64,000 nt of DNA from positions 148,464-212,463 of the forward strand of contig DATGLM010000005.1 of assembly GCA_035294125.1 (NCBI GenBank). Reading direction: 5' to 3'. Positions within the stretch are counted from its first letter, which is position 1; each line of letters starts with the position of its first letter. This DNA comes from CADDYT01 sp035294125 (GTDB lineage: Bacteria; Chloroflexota; Ktedonobacteria; Ktedonobacterales; Ktedonobacteraceae). Position numbers and translations under genes: made by a program. Shown here piece by piece: positions 23,508 through 30,655 of this stretch. The notes below the pieces were generated by a model, which saw only the letters and a program-made list of their open reading frames with translations, was not told the DNA's origin and did not search any database.

Positions 23508-24506
23508 ATGCGTGCGCTTGTTTTTGAGAATGGGATACTGAGGCTTGAGAAGCACTATTCAGAGCCTACCCCTAAAGATGGAGAAGCCCTGATACGTGTC
23601 TTGCTGGCAGGAATTTGCAATACCGACCTGGAGATCGTGCGTGGCTATATGGGCTTTCGGGGTGTGCTGGGGCATGAATTTGTTGGTGTGGTCGAGGCGG
23701 TGAACGAAGGCTCCGGTGCCACCCCTCTCACCTCCTTGATCGGCAAGCGCGTGGTTGGCGAAATCAATGCCGCCTGCCACCGTGCTGATTGTTTTTATTG
23801 CCAGCAAAACATGCCTACACATTGCCCCAACCGCAGCACACTGGGCATCGTCAATCGTGACGGAGCGTTCGCTGAGTACTTGACGCTGCCAACCAGGAAC
23901 CTGCACCTGGTACCTGAGAGCGTGAGCGATGAGGAGGCGGTCTTTGTCGAGCCGTTGGCCGCTAACTTCGAGATGCTCGAGCAAGTTCATGTCCAACCCA
24001 CCGACAGCGTCGTTGTGCTGGGCGACGGAAAAATGGGCCAACTGGCGGCGCAGGTACTGACATTGAGTGGTTGCGAGGTGACGATGGCGGGCAAGCACGA
24101 AGAGAAACTGGCGCTGGTAGAAAAGCATGGAGTACATACCTATCTGCTTGATGATGCGGAGCGTTTTGCATTAGAGAATGGGCGGCGTGCGGACATCGTT
24201 GTGGAGTGTACTGGATCGGCGCAGGGGTTAGAGTTGGCGCTGCGCATAGTACGAGCCAGAGGAGTGCTTATTTTAAAAAGTACCGTCTCAGGTATGAGTT
24301 CGTTACACCTGGCTCCCATCGTGATTGATGAGATTCGCGTGCAGGGGTCGCGCTGCGGACCGTTCGAGCCTGCTTTGCGTGCTCTCAGCCAGCATCGTGT
24401 CGATGTGCGCCCGCTCATCAGCGCCCGCTACTCGCTTGACGAGGCCCTGACGGCTTTCGAGCGCGCTACGCAGCCGGGGGTATTAAAAGTGCTGCTGCGA
24501 GTATAG
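23508..24506 (+). CDS. Zinc-dependent alcohol dehydrogenase (MDR family)
   Basis: A 332-residue medium-chain dehydrogenase. Catalytic zinc ligands are Cys in AGICNTDLEI (about residue 37), His-Glu in GVLGHEFVGVV (about 57) and a Glu in FVEPLAANF. Structural-zinc cysteines appear in CHRADCFYCQQNMPTHC. The Rossmann fold starts at VVVLGDGKMGQLAA (about 165). It oxidises an alcohol or polyol with NAD(P). ATG 23508 has GGTGAGG just upstream; the longer open frame reads through the transposon remnant in another phase and is not used. The gene may be transcribed from within the remnant. Confidence 0.88.
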   Translation: MRALVFENGILRLEKHYSEPTPKDGEALIRVLLAGICNTDLEIVRGYMGFRGVLGHEFVGVVEAVNEGSGATPLTSLIGKRVVGEINAACHRADCFYCQQNMPTHCPNRSTLGIVNRDGAFAEYLTLPTRNLHLVPESVSDEEAVFVEPLAANFEMLEQVHVQPTDSVVVLGDGKMGQLAAQVLTLSGCEVTMAGKHEEKLALVEKHGVHTYLLDDAERFALENGRRADIVVECTGSAQGLELALRIVRARGVLILKSTVSGMSSLHLAPIVIDEIRVQGSRCGPFEPALRALSQHRVDVRPLISARYSLDEALTAFERATQPGVLKVLLRV

Positions 24507-24722
24507 TTATTCTACCGGTTGTGGCTTTGTACCCCAGGCTGTGACAAGCTTCCAGGTTGCGCGAAAATCTTTCTGCCGCATCTCGATCATGGCCTGCTGG
24601 TAGAAGGCGTTATAATCTCCGGTGATGCAATCCCATTTTTGGAGAAATGGGATGAGTGTCTGGTGGCCGTACAACATGTTCTGATAAGGAAGTACGAAAT
24701 ATCTCCCAGTTTTTCTCCCCAT
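24507..24722 (-). CDS. Small hypothetical protein, 71 residues
   Basis: Starts at ATG 24722 with GAGG seven bases upstream and ends directly against the stop codon of the convergent alcohol dehydrogenase. The protein (MGRKTGRYFVLPYQNMLYG...) is basic and aromatic, with no membrane helix, cysteine pair or known motif. I do not recognise a family. An upstream extension to 24821 has no ribosome site. Confidence 0.45.
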   Translation of the reverse strand: MGRKTGRYFVLPYQNMLYGHQTLIPFLQKWDCITGDYNAFYQQAMIEMRQKDFRATWKLVTAWGTKPQPVE

Positions 24723-24820
24723 GCTGTTCCTCAATTGTGATAAATACCTTTTATATATTATCTGCGCGGTTATCATCAGTATTTTAACACGGCTGCCAAT
24801 GCCAGCGCATGACAATGACA

Positions 24821-24850
24821 TTGACAGTGACAGCGAAAGATTGCTATGAT
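24821..24850 (+). promoter_or_regulatory. Promoter of the response-regulator gene
   Basis: A perfect TTGACA (24821-24826) is followed after 18 nt by TATGAT (24845-24850). Several TGACA repeats surround the -35 box (24810-24832), possibly an activator or repressor site. The start codon is at 24913. Confidence 0.6.
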
Positions 24851-24912
24851 TTTAAATGAGAATTTATTTCCAGGTAGAATAATGTAGAATAAGGAATGAA
24901 GGAGAATGACGC

Positions 24913-25365
24913 ATGAGCGAATATTCTACTTCATCAAGGGATGAGATGAAGAATGGGACCTTGCCCTACCTTGAAAATAAGGGGCGTGGGAGAAGGGAAC
25001 AAAACAGTATTTTGCTGGTCGATGATCGACCGGACATCTGCGATATGCTCTCTCAGGCGCTGACAATGAAAGGGTATCGTGTCATCACTTCTGCTGGAGG
25101 AGCGGGCTGGCTGGAGCAGGTGATACAATCCGATGATCTCCCCGTGCTCCTGCTCCTCGATCTCAGCAATCCGCCGGTAGACGCTGCCACGTTCCTACAG
25201 CATCTCCGTGCTCGCTGGCTTGCTGCTCCCGCTATCATCATCATGACGACAAGCAAACGCATCTACGAGCAGTTGCTAGCCGCCGGAGAGCATGTTCTAC
25301 AGAAGCCCTTTCGCGTGCGCGATTGTCTTGCCGAAGTTGAACGAGTGCTTGCCGGCTCTCAGTAA
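24913..25365 (+). CDS. Single-domain response regulator
   Basis: A 150-residue protein consisting of a receiver domain (about residues 32-148) after a polar 30-residue leader. The acidic pair is in ILLVDDRPD, the phospho-acceptor Asp in LLLLDLSNPP, the Thr/Ser position in IIIMTTSKR and the Lys in VLQKPFRV. There is no output domain, so it should signal by protein contact or sit within a phosphorelay. No histidine kinase lies in the window. The gene ends inside a perfect palindrome shared with ppdK. Confidence 0.88.
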   Translation: MSEYSTSSRDEMKNGTLPYLENKGRGRREQNSILLVDDRPDICDMLSQALTMKGYRVITSAGGAGWLEQVIQSDDLPVLLLLDLSNPPVDAATFLQHLRARWLAAPAIIIMTTSKRIYEQLLAAGEHVLQKPFRVRDCLAEVERVLAGSQ

Positions 25366-25430
25366 GACAGAAGAAAACCCGATAACTCGGCGTTTCATTG
25401 CCGAGTTATCGGGTTTTCTTCTGTCTTACT
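25361..25430. terminator. Bidirectional terminator, 31-bp perfect stem covering both stop codons
   Basis: Arms 25361-25391 and 25400-25430 are exact complements around the loop GTTTCATT. The palindrome includes the TAA of the response regulator (25363-25365) and, on the other strand, the TAA of ppdK (25428-25426). T-rich runs follow the GC-rich core on both strands. Confidence 0.93.
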
Positions 25431-28206
25431 TATCTTTCTCCGAGGCGCTCAACGCGGCCTGGGCGGCTGCGAGACGGGCGACGGGCACGCGGAAAGGTGA
25501 GCAACTGACGTAGTCGAGACCGATTCCATTGCAGAACTCGATGCTGTCAGGGTCGCCGCCGTGTTCGCCGCAGATGCCGACTTCCAGTTTCGGGTTGGCG
25601 GCGCGGCCATTTTCCACGGCCATGCGCACCAACTGGCCTACGCCCTCACGATCGAGCGTCTGGAACGGGTTGACGGGCAGGATTTTGACCGTACCCTCGA
25701 TGCCCGGCTCCTCAAGGCCCTGGACGTACTTCAGCAGGAACTTGCCTTCGGCGTCGTCGCGGCTGATGCCGAAGGTTGTCTGCGTCAGGTCGTTGGTGCC
25801 AAAGCTGAAGAAGTCAGCGACCTTCGCGATCTGCCCGGCGGTCAGGGCGGCACGCGGCAGTTCGATCATGGTGCCGAACTTGTAATCGACCTTGACTCCG
25901 GCCTCGCTCGTGACCTGCTGTGCCACGGCCTCAAGCTGGCGGCGCACCTCTTTCAGCTCGTTGACATGCCCGACCAGCGGAATCATGATCTTCGGCTGGA
26001 GCTTCATATCCTGCTTCTCCAGTTCGATGGCCGCTTCCAGGATGGCACGGGTTTGCATGACGTTGATCTCCGGGAAGAGCAGGCCGAGGCGGCAACCGCG
26101 CAGGCCGAGCATCGGGTTCATCTCACGCATGGCCCCGACTTTTTCCAGCAGCGATTTCTTTTCCGCCAGTTCCTGCTCGTGACCGCCCTCCGTTTCCAGG
26201 CGTGTCACCTCCACCAGCAGGTCTTCATAAGAAGGCAGGAACTCGTGCAACGGCGGGTCGATCAGGCGAATGACGACCGGGTAGCCCTCGCCCGTTTCGG
26301 GATTGACCATGGCCTCGAAGATGCCCTTAAAGTCGCTGCGCTGGAAGGGTAGCAACTGGTCGAGCCAATTCTGGCGCTCCTCCTTTGTTTCCGACAGGAT
26401 CATCTTCTGCACAATGGGCAGGCGCTCCTGCTCCATGAACATGTGCTCAGTGCGGCACAGACCGATGCCCTGCGCGCCGAAGGTCACGGCACGTTTGGCG
26501 TCGCGTGGGTAGTCCGCGTTGGCCCAGACGCCCAGGCGGCGGAAGTGATCGGCCCAATCCAGCAGCTTGCGCAGGTCAACCTCTTTGTCAAAGTCCGGCT
26601 CAACGGTTTTGATGATGCCCGCGAAGACCTCGCCCGTCGCGCCATCGATGGAGATGTCGTCGCCCTCGTGAATGACGATATCGGAGCCGACGACGCGGAA
26701 GAGCGCCTCTTCCTCGTTGACGCGGATGCCCTCGGTTCCGGCAACGCAGGGCAGGCCGAGGCCACGTGCCACCACTGCCGCGTGGCTGGTCGCGCCACCG
26801 CGAGCCGTCAGGATGCCTTTTGCCACCAGCATGCCATGCACATCGTCGGGGCTGGTCTCCGGGCGCACGAGCACGACCGGGACACCCTCATTTCCCATCT
26901 TTTCTGCGCGGTCGGCATCGAAGACCGCTTTCCCGAAGGCCGCGCCGGGCGAAGCGTTGAGGCCCTTCGCCAGCAGGCGTCCCTCGCTGGCAGCGCGCTT
27001 TTTCTCGTCCTCATCGAAGCGCGGCAGCAGCAGTTGGTAGACCTGGGAAGGCTCGACGCGCCTGACCGCGTCCTGCTCGCTGATCAGGCCCTCTTCCACC
27101 ATGTCCACGGCGACCTTGACCGCTGCCTGCGCCGTGCGCTTGGCCGAGCGCGTCTGGAGCATGTAAAGGCGGCCCTTCTCAACGGTGAATTCGAGATCCT
27201 GCATGTCGTGGTAGTGCTGTTCGAGGCGCTGCGCGATCTCCTGGAACTGCTCGTAGACCGACGGCAGCTCTTCGGCCAGACGGGCGATCTTGGAGGGCGT
27301 GCGAATACCGGCCACCACGTCTTCGCCTTGCGCGTTTAGCAGGTACTCGCCGTACAACTGCTTCTCACCCGTGCTGGGGTTGCGCGTGAAGGCCACGCCT
27401 GTGCCGCTGTCGTTGCCCATGTTGCCGAAGACCATGCTCTGCACGTTGACGGCGGTGCCGAGGTCGTGCGGAATCTTCTGTGCGTTGCGGTAGTCGATGG
27501 CGCGCTTGTTGTTCCAGGAGGAGAAGACGGCCTCGATGGCCTTGCTCAACTGCTGGTAGACATCCGTGGGGAATGGTTCGCCGGACTCGCGCTCGGCAAT
27601 CTGCTTGAAATCCTGCACCATCTGCTTGAGTTCGGCTGCCGGAATTTCCGCGTCGGTCGCCACTCCGGCCTTCTCTTTGTACTCGTCCAGCACCTGCTCG
27701 AACTTGCGCGCGTCGATGTCGAGGACGATCTTGCTGAACATCTGGATGAAGCGGCGATAGGCGTCGTAGGCGAAGCGCTCGTCGTTGGTCAGCGCGACAA
27801 GGCCCCGCACGGTCTCGTCATTCAGGCCGAGGTTGAGCACGGTGTCCATCATGCCGGGCATGGAGAATTTGGCACCGGAGCGCACGGAGACGAGCAGGGG
27901 ATTTTCTTGCTTGCCAAAGCCCTTGCCCGTCTGTTGCTCTACGATCTTCAGGGCCTCCAGCGCCTGCTGCCACATGCCCTCTGGAAAGTGCTTGTTGGCG
28001 GCATAGTAGGCGTTGCAGGCTTCGGTGGTGATGGTAAAGCCGGGGGGAACCGGCAAACCGGCGTTGGTCATCTCGGCCACGCCCGCGCCCTTGCCGCCGA
28101 GCAGTTCGCGCATTTTAGCGTTGCCCTCGCTAAACAAGTAGACCCACTTGCGCGGCGAATTTTTTACGGCCTCGTCCAGGCCAGAACGGGTGATCTGTTG
28201 TGTCAC
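25426..28206 (-). CDS. ppdK: Pyruvate, phosphate dikinase
   Basis: About 926 residues, the family's length. The N-terminal ATP-grasp domain contains LLGGKGAGVAEMTNAGLPVPPGFTI in its first 70 residues. The phospho-histidine domain has the catalytic His in GGATSHAAVVARGLG, and the C-terminal TIM barrel carries GLCRTEHMF, GLRGCRLG and CGEHGGDP with the catalytic Cys. It interconverts pyruvate, ATP and phosphate with PEP, AMP and diphosphate, feeding gluconeogenesis or, in reverse, glycolysis. GTG 28206 is preferred over TTG 28221 because GGAGGG lies eight bases upstream of the GTG. The HEPN-like gene precedes it by 72 nt on the same strand and is probably co-transcribed. Confidence 0.94.
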   Translation of the reverse strand: MTQQITRSGLDEAVKNSPRKWVYLFSEGNAKMRELLGGKGAGVAEMTNAGLPVPPGFTITTEACNAYYAANKHFPEGMWQQALEALKIVEQQTGKGFGKQENPLLVSVRSGAKFSMPGMMDTVLNLGLNDETVRGLVALTNDERFAYDAYRRFIQMFSKIVLDIDARKFEQVLDEYKEKAGVATDAEIPAAELKQMVQDFKQIAERESGEPFPTDVYQQLSKAIEAVFSSWNNKRAIDYRNAQKIPHDLGTAVNVQSMVFGNMGNDSGTGVAFTRNPSTGEKQLYGEYLLNAQGEDVVAGIRTPSKIARLAEELPSVYEQFQEIAQRLEQHYHDMQDLEFTVEKGRLYMLQTRSAKRTAQAAVKVAVDMVEEGLISEQDAVRRVEPSQVYQLLLPRFDEDEKKRAASEGRLLAKGLNASPGAAFGKAVFDADRAEKMGNEGVPVVLVRPETSPDDVHGMLVAKGILTARGGATSHAAVVARGLGLPCVAGTEGIRVNEEEALFRVVGSDIVIHEGDDISIDGATGEVFAGIIKTVEPDFDKEVDLRKLLDWADHFRRLGVWANADYPRDAKRAVTFGAQGIGLCRTEHMFMEQERLPIVQKMILSETKEERQNWLDQLLPFQRSDFKGIFEAMVNPETGEGYPVVIRLIDPPLHEFLPSYEDLLVEVTRLETEGGHEQELAEKKSLLEKVGAMREMNPMLGLRGCRLGLLFPEINVMQTRAILEAAIELEKQDMKLQPKIMIPLVGHVNELKEVRRQLEAVAQQVTSEAGVKVDYKFGTMIELPRAALTAGQIAKVADFFSFGTNDLTQTTFGISRDDAEGKFLLKYVQGLEEPGIEGTVKILPVNPFQTLDREGVGQLVRMAVENGRAANPKLEVGICGEHGGDPDSIEFCNGIGLDYVSCSPFRVPVARLAAAQAALSASEKDK

Positions 28207-28278
28207 AAATATTCCCTCCAAAATCCATCTCTGTTGTGTTGTCTGTGCTATGGTGTGCTCTTTACTTACCCGTCGCGT

Positions 28279-28836
28279 TCAAGGATTCAATACAATCTGT
28301 CTTGCCCAGCGTAAGACCTGGCGAGCCTTTTGCAGATAGTCGCTGGCCTGCTCGGCGCTGATGACTTCATCGGCCTCTTCCGGTGGCGTGTCGGCATAGA
28401 AGGCTTCGGGGTGAAACGGCGTCAGCGCGTCCATGTCCTGCTGAATCGCCTCCGGCGCGCCAACCGCTGCAGCGAGCGCGCCCAGATCGTGATTATAGGG
28501 CATGCGGCGTCCAAAACGCAGCAGGCTGACCGCCTGCGCGGCCTTCTCTACCGCCTGATTGCAGTAATCGACACAGGCAAAATGGCGTCCCAGGCCCAGT
28601 TCCACGCCCGCGGTCGCCATATCCTGCGCGGCTTCAGCGTACAGTCCGAAAGCCCCCTGAACGTCGCTGCCTGTGAAAACTTCCGCGTTCTCATCCTCTT
28701 CGTCCTCGCAATGAGGCTGTTTTTGCGCCGGGGGAAGCTGCGCTTCGCCCTTATCCGCGAGGTGAACCTCCTGGAGCAAAAGTTGTTCCAGGTCATCCTC
28801 GTTATTATCGCCGGGGGCAGCGTGCGTCTGCGACAT
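28279..28836 (-). CDS. HEPN-domain-like protein
   Basis: A 185-residue protein. The acidic N-terminal 60 residues look disordered. Residues about 65-183 are helical and resemble HEPN domains: FACVDYCNQAVEKAAQAVSLL, then RRMPYNHDLGALAAA, which holds an R-x4-H-like pair (the nuclease motif of many HEPN proteins), and a final helix YLQKARQVLRWARQIV. No MNT nucleotidyltransferase partner is adjacent. It lies 72 nt upstream of ppdK in the same direction. The start is the second ATG (28836), nine bases after AAGGA. HEPN is by pattern only; it could be a helical binding protein without nuclease activity. Confidence 0.7.
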   Translation of the reverse strand: MSQTHAAPGDNNEDDLEQLLLQEVHLADKGEAQLPPAQKQPHCEDEEDENAEVFTGSDVQGAFGLYAEAAQDMATAGVELGLGRHFACVDYCNQAVEKAAQAVSLLRFGRRMPYNHDLGALAAAVGAPEAIQQDMDALTPFHPEAFYADTPPEEADEVISAEQASDYLQKARQVLRWARQIVLNP

Positions 28837-28929
28837 AGCATCCAATCCTTGTCAGCGTAATATATCCATGAGAGTACCGGTTGTCTTGAGCGTCTCATGA
28901 TCGCCCTGCTTAGAAATTGACCCGTGCTT

Positions 28930-28958
28930 ATATTATTCCTCTCTGCGCGTTGTGTCAA
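28930..28958 (-). promoter_or_regulatory. Strong promoter for the HEPN-ppdK unit
   Basis: On the minus strand a perfect TTGACA (28958-28953) is followed after exactly 17 nt by TAATAT (28935-28930). Transcription would begin near 28923, leaving a leader of about 87 nt. The rest of the 28837-29135 gap holds the promoter region of the divergent Asp-box gene and nothing else I recognise. Confidence 0.7.
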
Positions 28959-29086
28959 TCTGTTCTGTCCCTTCCGACCAGGTCGACTGCCAGAGTTGTT
29001 CCCGCTAAATATGAGTATTCTAGTGCGCCTGTGGTGGATCGGAACCATTCTGCCCGTTTTTTCGTCTATCAGGCAGATAAGCTGTC

Positions 29087-29106
29087 AGTATACGGAAGAG
29101 TATACT
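29087..29106 (+). promoter_or_regulatory. Operator-like inverted repeat before the Asp-box gene
   Basis: AGTATAC (29087-29093) and GTATACT (29100-29106) form a perfect 7-bp inverted repeat with a 6-nt spacer, 30 nt upstream of the start codon at 29136. The size and place fit a dimeric regulator site overlapping or following a promoter. Confidence 0.4.
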
Positions 29107-29135
29107 AATAGATTTCGGTGATAAGGAGTAGCCTT

Positions 29136-30542
29136 ATGAAGACGGAGCAGGATGTAGATGTACAAACAATGCCATCTGCTGAGCCGCAGCGGGGGAGAGG
29201 ACGGTGGGGTATGCTCGTCGCTCTGCTGGTGGTCGTTCTTATCGTGGGAGCCAGCGCCGCTGTCTTTGCGCAGTTGGCGCGGCAGCGTGGGAATCCTTCA
29301 TCAACGGGCGTCTCTGCGCCGCCGACGGGACAGTGGGTTGCTGTGTTGAGCAACTATGAAATCTCCTCGCTGGTCGCCTCCCCCGCTGATCCGAATGTGC
29401 TCTACGCCTGTGCGTTGCCTCTGGGTAGTAAGGGAGGGCAGCGCTATACCATCCTGCGCAGCAGCGATGCTGGCACCAACTGGCAGAATATGGGCAATAC
29501 ATTTGGCCTGGGTTCAAGCTGCGACCTGGCGGTGAATCCGGCGAACAGCAGCGACCTCTACGTTGCGGGGAATACCGCAGTCCAGCCGACGGCAAGCAAT
29601 GCCGCTTCCTATATGCTCTGGCACAGCAGCGATGGCGGGCAGACCTGGACGGCGATCTTGCCATCCCTGAGCGCACCAACGCCGCAGCAGGCCGCTCCCT
29701 GGCAGGTACAGCAGCTTTCCATGGAGGGCAGCAAACTGTATGGCATCCAATGGTTTCCTGCTTCTAAAGGCGTGGTGCAACCGCGAACGGTGCAGCCACA
29801 GTCGCGGCTGGTAATGAGCGCCGATGGTGGTCATAGCTGGACGGTCGTCGATAGCCATTTTGTAAGCGCAAGTCTGAGCGTGCGCGGCTACGCTGTCGAC
29901 GCTTCGAATACGCGGACGCTCTACGAACTGGTCGCTACCTCGTTCCTGCCTTTCCAACCCGGCATGCAGCCTGCAAATACGGATGTACAGCCAGCCTTCT
30001 CCTCCACAGTCAGCCTCTACAAAACAACCGATGGCGGGTCAACCTGGCGTCTGCTGGTGAGCCAGCTTCCCTATACCACGCAGCTTCAACTGGCAAGCGC
30101 GAACCCGCAGGTGCTCTACCTCGGCGGCGCAATTGCTCCGCTGCCCTACATCCCTAAAGTTGAGCCTGCCAATCCCACTCCTGCTCCTTTTGGCTACTTC
30201 CAGCTACGAGTCAGCACGGACGGCGGCGCAACCTGGAAAATGGCGACGAGTAACACGCAGTTGCTACTGAACAAAGGCTGGTTTGTCGGCCCTGCTGGTC
30301 GCGCCTTCCTCGCCGCGAATCAGAGCCTTTCTTCCAGTTCACCAACCGCTGCGACTGCACCTGTGTCCGCCAATCCGTCGATCAAAAGCTACGACCCCGC
30401 GACCGGCAAGTGGGGCGATGTAACTACTGCTCCCGCTTCCGGTGTGCTTATCGCCCTGACACCGACCGTCAACAACGGCGCAGTGCTCTGGCTGCTGGCA
30501 AGCAGTAACACCACTAACACGCTGTACCGTTACGTGGCCTGA
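29136..30542 (+). CDS. Membrane-anchored Asp-box (BNR/sialidase-like) propeller protein
   Basis: A 468-residue protein with a short cytoplasmic N-terminus, one membrane helix (about residues 26-48) and an extracellular region holding five Asp-box motifs of the S-x-D-x-G-x-T-W type (SSDAGTNW, SSDGGQTW, SADGGHSW, TTDGGSTW, STDGGATW). These motifs sit on propeller folds of sialidases, VPS10 proteins and plant photosystem factors. The arginine triad and nucleophile Tyr/Glu of true sialidases are not evident, so binding rather than catalysis is likely. The start at 29136 has AAGGAG eight bases upstream. Confidence 0.82.
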   Translation: MKTEQDVDVQTMPSAEPQRGRGRWGMLVALLVVVLIVGASAAVFAQLARQRGNPSSTGVSAPPTGQWVAVLSNYEISSLVASPADPNVLYACALPLGSKGGQRYTILRSSDAGTNWQNMGNTFGLGSSCDLAVNPANSSDLYVAGNTAVQPTASNAASYMLWHSSDGGQTWTAILPSLSAPTPQQAAPWQVQQLSMEGSKLYGIQWFPASKGVVQPRTVQPQSRLVMSADGGHSWTVVDSHFVSASLSVRGYAVDASNTRTLYELVATSFLPFQPGMQPANTDVQPAFSSTVSLYKTTDGGSTWRLLVSQLPYTTQLQLASANPQVLYLGGAIAPLPYIPKVEPANPTPAPFGYFQLRVSTDGGATWKMATSNTQLLLNKGWFVGPAGRAFLAANQSLSSSSPTAATAPVSANPSIKSYDPATGKWGDVTTAPASGVLIALTPTVNNGAVLWLLASSNTTNTLYRYVA

Positions 30543-30588
30543 GAAGGTATGTAAGGAATCATACCACACCACACCACGCCGCTCCGCC

Positions 30589-30619
30589 CCGCAGGCCTAC
30601 CCTCGCGGTCAGCCTGCGG
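30589..30619. terminator. Hairpin carrying a copy of the dispersed repeat, between convergent genes
   Basis: CCGCAGGC (30589-30596) and GCCTGCGG (30612-30619) form a perfect 8-bp stem. Bases 30596-30618 match the right part of the repeat at 36082-36108 at 20 of 23 positions. The hairpin lies between the ends of the convergent Asp-box and sedolisin genes and could end both transcripts, although no T-run follows. Confidence 0.5.
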
Positions 30620-30655
30620 AGGTCTGGCCTTGCAGCCAGCGAGTAACTAACCGCA

